Of a stretch of DNA of 7,941 bases, positions 1 to 6,332 are shown in pieces. The notes beneath the pieces were generated by a model that ran no database searches, had not been told where the DNA came from, and saw only the letters and a list, made by a program, of their open reading frames with translations. Both the position numbers and the translations under genes were made by a program. Each line of letters opens with the position of its first letter. Position 1 is the first letter of the stretch. Source of the DNA: Firmicutes bacterium UBA1191 (GTDB lineage: Bacteria > Bacillota > Clostridia > Peptostreptococcales > Anaerovoracaceae); NCBI GenBank assembly GCA_002310095.1, contig DBYH01000007.1, positions 3,827 through 11,767 of the forward strand, given 5' to 3'.

Positions 1-563
1 GGGTCTCTCATGTTGATGTTAGGGGAGGCCATGTCGATCTTCGCGCGGAGCACCTTCTCGCCGTCGGCGTACTTGCCGCCCCTCATCTCCTCGAAGAGCT
101 TCATGTTCTCTTCGACGCTTCTGTTTCTGTACGGCGACTCCTTGCCCGGCTCGGTCAGGGTTCCTCTGGTGGCTCTGATCTCCTCGGCGCTGTAATCGCA
201 TACGAAGGCCATACCCTTCTTTATGAGCGTGACCGCGCAGTCGTACATTTCATCGAAGTAGTCGGACGCCCAGAGTCTCTCATTCCATTCGAACCCCAGC
301 CATCTTACGTCTTCCTCGATGGAGTCCACGTACTCCATGTCCTCCTTCACCGGGTTGGTGTCATCGTATCTCAGATTGCATCCGCCGTGGTACTTCAGGG
401 CCGTCATGAAGTTCAGGCATATGGACTTGGCGTGACCGATGTGCAGGTAGCCGTTCGGCTCCGGCGGGAATCTGGTCAGCACCTTGTCTCCGTACTTGCC
501 GTCCTCAAGGTCCTTGTCGATAATGTCGTGAATAAAGTTTGTCATCTCGATAACTTCAGCCAT
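1..563 (-). CDS. glnS: Glutaminyl-tRNA synthetase, N-terminal part (runs off the left edge)
   Basis: Cytoplasmic class I aminoacyl-tRNA synthetase that charges tRNA-Gln with glutamine using ATP. I translated 187 codons from the ATG at 563; the family is usually about 550 residues, so roughly the first third is present and the C-terminal part lies outside the window. The Rossmann-fold signature is clear: RFPPEPNGYLHIGHAKSI at residues 31-48, with the HIGH motif at 41-44, followed by LRYDDTNPVKED, the typical GlnRS form of the ATP/amino acid site. The start is supported by GAGGAG about 6 nt upstream, and this binding site overlaps the last Glu codons of the aminotransferase. Only 3 nt separate that gene's stop codon from this ATG, so the two are probably co-transcribed and perhaps translationally coupled. 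A GluRS is the main alternative, but the PEPNGYLHIGHAKSI wording is that of GlnRS. Confidence 0.93.
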   Translation of the reverse strand, partial: MAEVIEMTNFIHDIIDKDLEDGKYGDKVLTRFPPEPNGYLHIGHAKSICLNFMTALKYHGGCNLRYDDTNPVKEDMEYVDSIEEDVRWLGFEWNERLWASDYFDEMYDCAVTLIKKGMAFVCDYSAEEIRATRGTLTEPGKESPYRNRSVEENMKLFEEMRGGKYADGEKVLRAKIDMASPNINMRD

Positions 564-566
564 CTT

Positions 567-1775
567 TTACTCCTCGTCTTCCTCTGATTCTTTTATCTCT
601 TTCATAAGCGCTGCGAAGGCAGGCATTGAATTAACTATTGTATCGTAGCTCACGCAGTAAGCCATGCGGACGTATCCCGGGCAGGCGAAGGATCTTCCCG
701 GCACCACGAGAATGTGGTGCTCTTTTGCCTTCGCGCAGAACTCCACGTCATCGTCAATTGGCGATTTGACGAAGAGGTAGAAAGCGCCCTCCGGGAATAC
801 GCACTCGTATCCCGCGTCGGTCAGTCCCTCGTAGAGAGCCCTCCTGTTGCGGTCGTATGTCTCGATGTCGACTTTGCTGTTGATGCATCTCGCCGCCGCG
901 CGTTGTATCAGCGTCGGCGCGTTGACGTATCCCAGAACTCTGTTGGCGATGTTGGCCGCCTGGATGGCGTTGTCGAAGTCCGCCATGGCGCTCGGGAATA
1001 CCAGATATCCGATTCTCTCTCCCGGAAGGGACAGGCTCTTGCTCCAGGAATATCCGACCACAGTGTTGTCGTAGTACTTCGTGACATACGGAACGTCGAC
1101 TCCGTCGTATGCCAGCTCTCTGTACGGCTCGTCGGAGATGATGTAGATCTCCGTTCCAAACTCTTCCTGCTTCTCCTTCAGGAACGCCGCCAGCTTCTTG
1201 ATGGTATCCTCGCTGTAGACGACGCCCGTCGGATTGTTCGGCGAGTTGATGATGACCGCCCGTGTCTTCGGCGTGATCATCTCGCGCATCACATCCAGGT
1301 TCGGCTGGAAGGTGACCGTGTCGGCAGGCACGGCCCGCAGCTGGGCCCCGTGGTTCTTCGCGTAGTTTCCGTACTCTACGAAGTATGGCGCAAAGGCAAG
1401 TATTTCCTCTCCGGGATCGACCAGGGCCTTGATAGCCACGTTGAGTCCGCTGGCCGCTCCTACGGTCATTATTATGTTCGCGGACGTGAAGTCCGTTCCG
1501 TGCAGTTCGTTGAGATGCTCTGCCACAACCTGGCGCACATCCTCGTAGCCGGAGTTGCTCTGGTTGTATCCGTGCACCAGCAGAGCATCCTCCTCCTCGA
1601 GTATGTCGTGTATGGCCCGGTTCACTTCTTCCGGCGCGGGAACGCTGGGGTTGCCCAGACTGAAATCGTACACGTTCTCCCTGCCGAACTCGGCGGCCAT
1701 CCGCGCGCCCTCTTCGAACATTGCCCTTATTGCCGAGTTGCCTTCGACGTAGGGCATCATGGTTTTTGCAGTCAT
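567..1775 (-). CDS. PLP-dependent class I/II aminotransferase, probably aromatic or aspartate type
   Basis: Fold-type I aminotransferase of 402 residues, the usual family length. Visible motifs are the SLGNPSVP N-terminal substrate strand (39-46), YNQSNSGYEDVR (70-81), the cofactor loop NSPNNPTG (177-184), SDEPYREL (214-221), the PLP lysine in SWSKSLSLPGERIGY (Lys246, with phosphate-binding Arg254), and the carboxylate-binding arginine in GYVRMAYC (Arg370). It is cytosolic, with no signal peptide. An acidic tail (ESEEDEE) ends the protein and its Glu codons supply the next gene's ribosome binding site. The start at 1775 is preceded by AAAGGA at good spacing, 13 nt after the paaK stop. Motifs alone do not give the substrate. 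Its place directly behind iorA-iorB-paaK suggests that it interconverts Phe, Tyr or Trp with their 2-oxo acids, the substrates of IorAB. Aspartate or a broad range of amino acids is the alternative. Confidence 0.9.
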   Translation of the reverse strand: MTAKTMMPYVEGNSAIRAMFEEGARMAAEFGRENVYDFSLGNPSVPAPEEVNRAIHDILEEEDALLVHGYNQSNSGYEDVRQVVAEHLNELHGTDFTSANIIMTVGAASGLNVAIKALVDPGEEILAFAPYFVEYGNYAKNHGAQLRAVPADTVTFQPNLDVMREMITPKTRAVIINSPNNPTGVVYSEDTIKKLAAFLKEKQEEFGTEIYIISDEPYRELAYDGVDVPYVTKYYDNTVVGYSWSKSLSLPGERIGYLVFPSAMADFDNAIQAANIANRVLGYVNAPTLIQRAAARCINSKVDIETYDRNRRALYEGLTDAGYECVFPEGAFYLFVKSPIDDDVEFCAKAKEHHILVVPGRSFACPGYVRMAYCVSYDTIVNSMPAFAALMKEIKESEEDEE

Positions 1776-1788
1776 GACTTATCCTTTC

Positions 1789-3033
1789 TCAGTATCTGTA
1801 GTCGAAGACTCTGGTGGTCTTCTTTTCGCTTCTAGGCAGATCGCCGATGTCGACGGCCTTCGGGTTGACGCCGACGTTTATGACGCTCTTGATCTTGTCC
1901 TTGATCTCCTTCTCGAGACGGCGGCGTTCGCCCTTCTTGGTGAACACGGTCTCAACAAAGAGATTGATGACATCCTTGCCGTCCTCGTGGTCTATGAATA
2001 TCTGGTACTCGCTTGACGCCCCATTGATGTCCTTCAGGCAGTCTTCGATCTGTCCCGGGAATATGTTGACGCCTTTGACTTTGACCATGTCGTCAGTTCT
2101 TCCCAGGATAACGTCGATTCTCGGAAGCTTGCGTCCGCAAGGACATGGCACATCGTCTGGGATGATTCTGGTCAGGTCGTGAGTCCTGTATCTGATGAGC
2201 GGCGCGCCCTCCTTCTTAAGCGTGGTGATTACCAGCTCGCCCAGCTCACCGTCAGGCAGGACCTTGCCCGTCTTCGGATCGATCACCTCGAAGTAGAGAT
2301 AGTCGTCGAAGTAGTGCATTCCTGTCTCGTATTCGCAGTTGATGGCGATCCCCGGGCCGTAGACCTCGGTAAGCCCGTATATGTCATAGAGTTCGACGCC
2401 GAGCTCATTCGCTATGCGCGCGCGCATCTTCGGGCCCCAGCGTTCTGAACCGATGACGCCCTTCTTGAGCTTGATGGTATCCTTAACGCCGCGCTTTTCG
2501 ATCTCCTCGGCAAGTAGCAGCGCGTATGATGAAGTCGCGCAGAGAACAGTAGAACCCATGTCCTGCATGAACTTTATCTGCTTATCCGTGTTGCCCGGAC
2601 CCATAGGAATCGTCATGGCGCCGAGTTTCTCAGCTCCCAGCTGGAAGCCTATTCCCGCCGTCCAGAGCCCATAACCGGGCGTGATGTGAATCCTGTCCTT
2701 GTTTGTGATTCCGGCAATCTCATAGCAGCGCTTGAACAGCTCCGCCCAGTCCTCGACATCCTTTTTAGTATATGGGATGATGCAAGGCAGCCCGGTCGTG
2801 CCGCTTGATGAGTGGATTCTTACGATCTCCTCATCAGGAACAGCCGCCAGTCCCAGCGGATAGGCGTCCCTCAGGTCATCCTTCTCGGAGAAAGGGAGTT
2901 TCTCGAAATCCTCCTGCGTCTTGATGTCTTCCGGGTCAATGCCTTTCAGCCTCTTGGCGTAAAAACCGTCCGCGTCCTGGACACGCTTGATCTGTCTTCT
3001 GATATCCTTCAGCGTCGCTTTCTTCATCTTCAT
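1789..3033 (-). CDS. paaK: Phenylacetate-CoA ligase (AMP-forming), short N-terminal form
   Basis: Adenylate-forming enzyme that joins arylacetates to CoA using ATP, giving AMP and PPi. The AMP-binding P-loop HSSSGTTG is at residues 74-81, the adenine-site motif YGLTE at 219-223, and the ribose-binding Asp in YRTHDL at 286. The hinge region DDMVKVKGVNIFP is at 314-326, and the C-terminal catalytic-lysine segment LPRSEKK at 399-405, equivalent to LPRSEGK in E. coli PaaK. A CPCGR motif (297-301), usual in this family, is present. At 414 residues it is somewhat shorter than the usual 430-440, mainly because the N-terminus begins close to the conserved F-Y-x-K-R stretch. The start at 3033 follows AGAGAGG by 7 nt and lies 6 nt after the iorB stop. 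In this operon it would make or consume arylacetyl-CoA, the IorAB product. Indoleacetate, hydroxyphenylacetate or another aryl acid could be the true substrate. Confidence 0.93.
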   Translation of the reverse strand: MKMKKATLKDIRRQIKRVQDADGFYAKRLKGIDPEDIKTQEDFEKLPFSEKDDLRDAYPLGLAAVPDEEIVRIHSSSGTTGLPCIIPYTKKDVEDWAELFKRCYEIAGITNKDRIHITPGYGLWTAGIGFQLGAEKLGAMTIPMGPGNTDKQIKFMQDMGSTVLCATSSYALLLAEEIEKRGVKDTIKLKKGVIGSERWGPKMRARIANELGVELYDIYGLTEVYGPGIAINCEYETGMHYFDDYLYFEVIDPKTGKVLPDGELGELVITTLKKEGAPLIRYRTHDLTRIIPDDVPCPCGRKLPRIDVILGRTDDMVKVKGVNIFPGQIEDCLKDINGASSEYQIFIDHEDGKDVINLFVETVFTKKGERRRLEKEIKDKIKSVINVGVNPKAVDIGDLPRSEKKTTRVFDYRY

Positions 3034-3039
3034 ATATTG

Positions 3040-3642
3040 TTACCTCTCTTTAACGCAACCCGCACCCATGTGCAGCGCTTTCATGTTCATCTCCAGAAGC
3101 TTAGGCTTCATCCTTATCCTGAGCGCCTCTTCCATATCCTCAAGGTCGAGACCCATGGCTCCCGTCGCCGCCAGGGCTCCGGCCATTGCCACGTTGAGCA
3201 CCTTCGGCGAACCGCAGGCCTCGATGATCTCGTCAGGATCTATGACAACGCAAAGGCTGCCTTTGCTACTGAGCCACTCTAGGCATTCGTCACCGTCGTA
3301 TCCGCTCTGTCCGAGGGACGCGGTAACAGGCTTCACCTGCCTGCTGCTCAGAATCAGCACGCCGTCCTCCTTCAGGTACTTTATGTTCGCCGCGGCCTCT
3401 CCAGGCTCGAATCCTATCAGCACATCAGCCGTTCCGAACGGAATCATCGGAGAGGCAATCTCCTCTCCGATCCTGACGTGGCTGACCACGCTTCCGCCTC
3501 TCTGGGCCATCCCTATGGTCTCCGCCGTCTTGGCGTGGAGCCCCTTGGCCATGGCAGCCGCCGCTATTATTCTCGATGCCAGAACTGTTCCCTGTCCTCC
3601 GACTCCGCAGAGGAGGCAGCTCCTAACTTCTTTCTCTGACAT
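3040..3642 (-). CDS. iorB: Indolepyruvate:ferredoxin oxidoreductase, beta subunit
   Basis: Gamma-domain subunit of the 2-oxoacid:ferredoxin oxidoreductase family, 200 residues, normal for IorB. The N-terminal CGVGGQGTVLASRII (12-26) is the hallmark glycine-rich motif of this domain, and ETIGMAQRGGSV (41-52) is the second family signature. With IorA it interconverts aryl 2-oxo acids plus CoA with arylacyl-CoA, CO2 and reduced ferredoxin in the cytosol. There is no Fe-S motif, as expected for this subunit. It starts 10 nt after the iorA stop, with the ribosome binding site AGAGGA overlapping the iorA stop region, and ends 6 nt before paaK. The iorA-iorB order is the common arrangement. Substrate preference (indolepyruvate, phenylpyruvate or hydroxyphenylpyruvate) cannot be read from the sequence. 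Confidence 0.95.
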   Translation of the reverse strand: MSEKEVRSCLLCGVGGQGTVLASRIIAAAAMAKGLHAKTAETIGMAQRGGSVVSHVRIGEEIASPMIPFGTADVLIGFEPGEAAANIKYLKEDGVLILSSRQVKPVTASLGQSGYDGDECLEWLSSKGSLCVVIDPDEIIEACGSPKVLNVAMAGALAATGAMGLDLEDMEEALRIRMKPKLLEMNMKALHMGAGCVKER

Positions 3643-3652
3643 TTTCTATCCT

Positions 3653-5479
3653 CTATTCTATAGCTCCCGTTGGGCATATCTGGGCGCAAAGGCCGCAGCC
3701 CGCGCAGAGCGCTCTGTCTATGACTGCCTTCGGTCTGCCTTTCTCAGTGAGATTGCCGCTGTCCGGAATCAGCGCCGTGCAGCCGATCTCATTTATGCAC
3801 GCCATGCAGCCCACGCACTTCTCAGGGTCGACCTTCAGCGGCTGTCCCGGTCCCTCGAGGGCGATGCAAGGTGATTTGAATATGATGGCGCGAACGCCCT
3901 TCTCTTCCATTGCCTCTTCGACGGTCTTCTTCGACTCCGCCAGATTCTGCGGATCGACCATGCGTATCCACTTGACGCCGACGCCTTCGAGAACCTTGGC
4001 GATGTCTACAGGCTCAACTCTCTCTCCCATCATGGTAAGGCCCATGCCCGGATGAGGCTGATGCCCCGTCATGGCAGTCGTCGAGTTGTCCAGAACGCAC
4101 AGTATCATGTCCGACTGATTGTAGACCGCGTTCACCGTTCCCGTGATTCCGCTGGCGAAGAAAGTGGAGTCGCCGATGAAGGCGAAGCATACTGGTTCTT
4201 TCTCCGCGCCTCTCATGGCGTGATCAAGCCCCTGTGCCATGGTGATTCCCGCGCCCATGCAAAGGCAAGTGTCAACCATGTCCAGCGGCGCCGCGTTGCC
4301 CAGTGTGTAGCATCCTATGTCTCCGCTGTAGATGGCAGGTCTTTTGCCCACCGCTTTTTTGACCGCGAAGAAGGCTCCTCTGTGAGGGCATCCCGCGCAG
4401 AGCACCGGAGGTCTCACCGGCAGATCCGGCGCCCCTTCAGGCTCGCTGAACAGTATGGACGTGCCGATTCCGGTGACCTCCTCGATCACCCTTCCGGCTT
4501 CCACCGCGCTGAGCTCTCCGCCCAGGGGAACGGTGCCGGTCCTCTTGCCTTCTATGAAATTATCTATATCCAGGCTTAGATTGCCGTACTCGTAGATGAG
4601 AGCATCCTCGATATACGGATCGAGTTCCTCAAAGCATATTATCTTCTCGACGCCCAGCATGAACTGTCTGGCCAGGTCTGTCGGGAACGGATACGGCGTC
4701 GCGATCTTCATAACCGTGAAGCTGTCCTCGTGTCCGCGTATGGCCTCCTTCACGTAGGAGTATGAAATTCCGCCGCAGGCAATTCCAATGGGGCCGCTGC
4801 CCTCGATTGTGTTGCCTTTGTACTCCGAGAACTCCGCCGCAAGCTCCGGCTCGCGTCCCGCCACCCTGAGCTTGGCCTGGTAAGCAAGCTTCGGGAATAT
4901 GACCCATCTGGACGTGTCCTTGACGAATCCCTCGGGGGCCTCCGGAGTCTTGATCTCAGGAACCTCAATGTCCGCGCAGGCGTGGCAGACTCTCGTCGTA
5001 GATCTCAGAATGACAGGCGTTTCGTGTTCCTCGGAAAACGCAAAGGCATCCTGAACGGCCTGAAATGCCTGTTCAGGTGAGTCGCAGTCGAAACACGGAA
5101 TGTGGGCGTACCTGGCGAAGCTCCTTGTGTCCTGCTCCGTCTGTGAGGAGATAGGACCCGGGTCGTCGCAGACGTAGACGACCATCCCGCCCTTGACGCC
5201 GATGTAATTGACGCACATCACGGGATCGGAAGCGACGTTCAGCCCCATCTGCTTCATGGTGACGAGACTGCGCGCTCCTGCGTAGGCAGCGCCCGCCGCG
5301 ACCTCGGCGCCGGCCTTCTCATTGACCGACCACTCGACGTAGATGTGGCCCGGATTTCTCTTCGCTATTGTTTCCAGTACTTCTGAAGACGGCGTGCCCG
5401 GATAACCCGCGACTACCTGCACTCCCGCAGCCAGCGCGCCCATGGCGACCGCTTCATTTCCCATCAGTAATTCTTTCAT
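3653..5479 (-). CDS. iorA: Indolepyruvate:ferredoxin oxidoreductase, alpha subunit
   Basis: Large subunit, 608 residues, carrying the thiamine diphosphate and ferredoxin-like domains. It begins with the pyrimidine-binding domain: GYPGTPSSEV (25-34) and EWSVNEK (49-55), whose Glu54 is the expected TPP-activating residue. The pyrophosphate-binding domain shows CAGCPHRG (361-368), GDIGCYTLG (386-394), GDSTFF (436-441) and LDNSTTAMTGHQPHPG (463-478). The C-terminus holds two [4Fe-4S] motifs, CVGCMACINEIGC (Cys555, 558, 561, 567) and CAGCGLCAQIC (Cys592, 595, 598, 602), which pass electrons to or from ferredoxin. The first has CX2CX2CX5C spacing and lacks Pro after its last Cys. The frame stays open upstream to a GTG at 5548. 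I chose the ATG at 5479 because AGAGGA precedes it at normal spacing and MKELLMGNEAVA is the family's usual start. It heads the operon. Confidence 0.95.
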   Translation of the reverse strand: MKELLMGNEAVAMGALAAGVQVVAGYPGTPSSEVLETIAKRNPGHIYVEWSVNEKAGAEVAAGAAYAGARSLVTMKQMGLNVASDPVMCVNYIGVKGGMVVYVCDDPGPISSQTEQDTRSFARYAHIPCFDCDSPEQAFQAVQDAFAFSEEHETPVILRSTTRVCHACADIEVPEIKTPEAPEGFVKDTSRWVIFPKLAYQAKLRVAGREPELAAEFSEYKGNTIEGSGPIGIACGGISYSYVKEAIRGHEDSFTVMKIATPYPFPTDLARQFMLGVEKIICFEELDPYIEDALIYEYGNLSLDIDNFIEGKRTGTVPLGGELSAVEAGRVIEEVTGIGTSILFSEPEGAPDLPVRPPVLCAGCPHRGAFFAVKKAVGKRPAIYSGDIGCYTLGNAAPLDMVDTCLCMGAGITMAQGLDHAMRGAEKEPVCFAFIGDSTFFASGITGTVNAVYNQSDMILCVLDNSTTAMTGHQPHPGMGLTMMGERVEPVDIAKVLEGVGVKWIRMVDPQNLAESKKTVEEAMEEKGVRAIIFKSPCIALEGPGQPLKVDPEKCVGCMACINEIGCTALIPDSGNLTEKGRPKAVIDRALCAGCGLCAQICPTGAIE

Positions 5480-5501
5480 TGAATCCTCTTTGCTGTCTTC
5501 A

Positions 5502-5543
5502 TGCAGCCACCGGTCTGCCCTTGGGCCGGCCCCTTCGGCTGCA
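5502..5543 (-). promoter_or_regulatory. Hairpin in the iorA leader
   Basis: The predicted 5' untranslated region of iorA (about 75 nt) contains a perfect 7-bp inverted repeat, TGCAGCC (5502-5508) with GGCTGCA (5537-5543). The 28-nt loop between them is GC-rich and holds further self-complementary pieces, CCGG at 5510-5513, GCCC/GGGC near 5517-5526 and GGCCGGCC. It ends about 10 nt before the ribosome binding site and is not followed by a U run, so it is not an intrinsic terminator. It could affect mRNA stability or translation. No known riboswitch or T-box core was recognised. The structure is by eye only. Confidence 0.35.
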
Positions 5544-5561
5544 CACACAAATACAGAATGT

Positions 5562-5570
5562 ATTATAACA
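5562..5570 (-). promoter_or_regulatory. Extended -10 promoter for the iorA operon
   Basis: On the minus strand TGTTATAAT is a perfect TATAAT hexamer (5567-5562) with the TGn extension directly before it (5570-5568). No good TTGACA lies 16-18 bp upstream; that position falls inside the terminator stem of the preceding gene, which fits an extended -10 promoter. The predicted transcription start is near 5554, about 75 nt before the iorA ATG. Confidence 0.6.
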
Positions 5571-5571
5571 C

Positions 5572-5592
5572 AAAACCGCCCTTTTCGGCGGC
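5572..5592 (-). terminator. Intrinsic terminator after the YitT-family gene
   Basis: On the minus strand GCCGCC and GGCGGT form a 5-6 bp GC stem (5587-5592 with 5575-5580) around a GAAAAG loop, followed by TTTT (5575-5572). It begins about 15 nt after the stop codon of the membrane protein gene. The stem is short and the T run brief, so leakage into the iorA operon is possible. The stem occupies the -35 region of the downstream promoter. Confidence 0.6.
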
Positions 5593-5606
5593 TCTGTTTA
5601 GGCTGT

Positions 5607-6332
5607 TTATTCGGTTTTGTTGCCTTTTACCGGGTCTTTTCCACTCACCTTGAGCATCGTGTTCAGAGTGAGCGCCTGTACGCCCGCGAAGGCGATTCCC
5701 ATGAGCACACACCGCAGTCCGTAGGTATACAGTCCGAGCAAAAGCACCATTATGTTGATGGCGTAGAGCGCGTAAGCAATCGGTATCTTCTCGTTCTTCG
5801 TGTGTATGATCAGGGCGATTGTGTCCATGCCGACGGCGGTGGAGTCATTGCTCAGGCAGAAGTAGTAGCCCGCGCCCACGACGATGGCCGCGGCGACGAG
5901 CTCAATTGCCATGCCCACGGGTATAACCGGGTTGTCCCCTGCGTGGCCGAGCCTGACCATAGTCTCGATGACGCTCTTCGGCACTATCATGGTGAAGAAG
6001 TTGAAGGCCGCCACGCCAACAACGCAGCTGTATAGGCTGGCGATAAATATCCTCCTGCCCAGGAAGATCCAGCACAGCATGGCCAGCAGCGCCGTCACAA
6101 TGGTCACCCAGGCGTTGACCGGCAGCATCTCCGTAAAGGGCAGTCTGGCCAGTATCATGCTGAAGCTCGTGACGCCGCCGTTGATGATTCCGTGGGGAAC
6201 CGTCACCATAACGTAGGCGATGTTCAGAATGACCAGTCCGAAGCCGATCAGCGCGTAACGTCGCGCAGTGGCGCTGACGCTTTCAATTCTGTTATCCGTA
6301 TTTAAGCTGTTATCGTTGTCTCTATCTTTCAT
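5607..6332 (-). CDS. YitT/YczE-type integral membrane protein
   Basis: A 241-residue membrane protein of unknown function. After a hydrophilic, Asp/Asn-rich N-terminus of about 25 residues, hydrophobic segments appear at about 26-45, 50-66, 72-91, 94-116, 137-161, 182-203 and 205-225, i.e. six or seven spans. The segments GGVTSFSMILARLP (about 52-65) and NDSTAVGMDTIALI (about 163-176) resemble the glycine-rich half-repeats of the YitT/YczE (DUF161-like) proteins. The cytoplasmic C-terminal DUF2179 domain of full-length YitT is absent; the protein ends soon after the last span with a Lys-rich tail. No substrate is known for the family. The ATG at 6332 has no visible Shine-Dalgarno sequence, because the bases just upstream belong to the 62-bp array. 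No better in-frame start was seen. A terminator follows, and no functional tie to the ior cluster is evident. Confidence 0.8.
   Translation of the reverse strand: MKDRDNDNSLNTDNRIESVSATARRYALIGFGLVILNIAYVMVTVPHGIINGGVTSFSMILARLPFTEMLPVNAWVTIVTALLAMLCWIFLGRRIFIASLYSCVVGVAAFNFFTMIVPKSVIETMVRLGHAGDNPVIPVGMAIELVAAAIVVGAGYYFCLSNDSTAVGMDTIALIIHTKNEKIPIAYALYAINIMVLLLGLYTYGLRCVLMGIAFAGVQALTLNTMLKVSGKDPVKGNKTE

Noticed and set aside
714..1835. A 373-codon open frame on the plus strand opposite the aminotransferase
   Set aside because: It is antisense to a protein with every catalytic motif in place, has low-complexity Val/Arg/Leu-rich content with no recognisable domain, and results from the codon bias of the real gene.
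2987..3874. A 295-codon plus-strand open frame across iorB and the end of iorA
   Set aside because: It spans two well-supported minus-strand genes and their junction, and its Ser/Leu/Pro/Arg-rich product shows no domain.
5480..5548. N-terminal extension of iorA from a GTG at 5548
   Set aside because: The extra 23 residues match nothing in the family, the GTG lacks a ribosome binding site and lies just after the predicted transcription start, and the frame covers the leader hairpin. The ATG at 5479 has AGAGGA at normal spacing.
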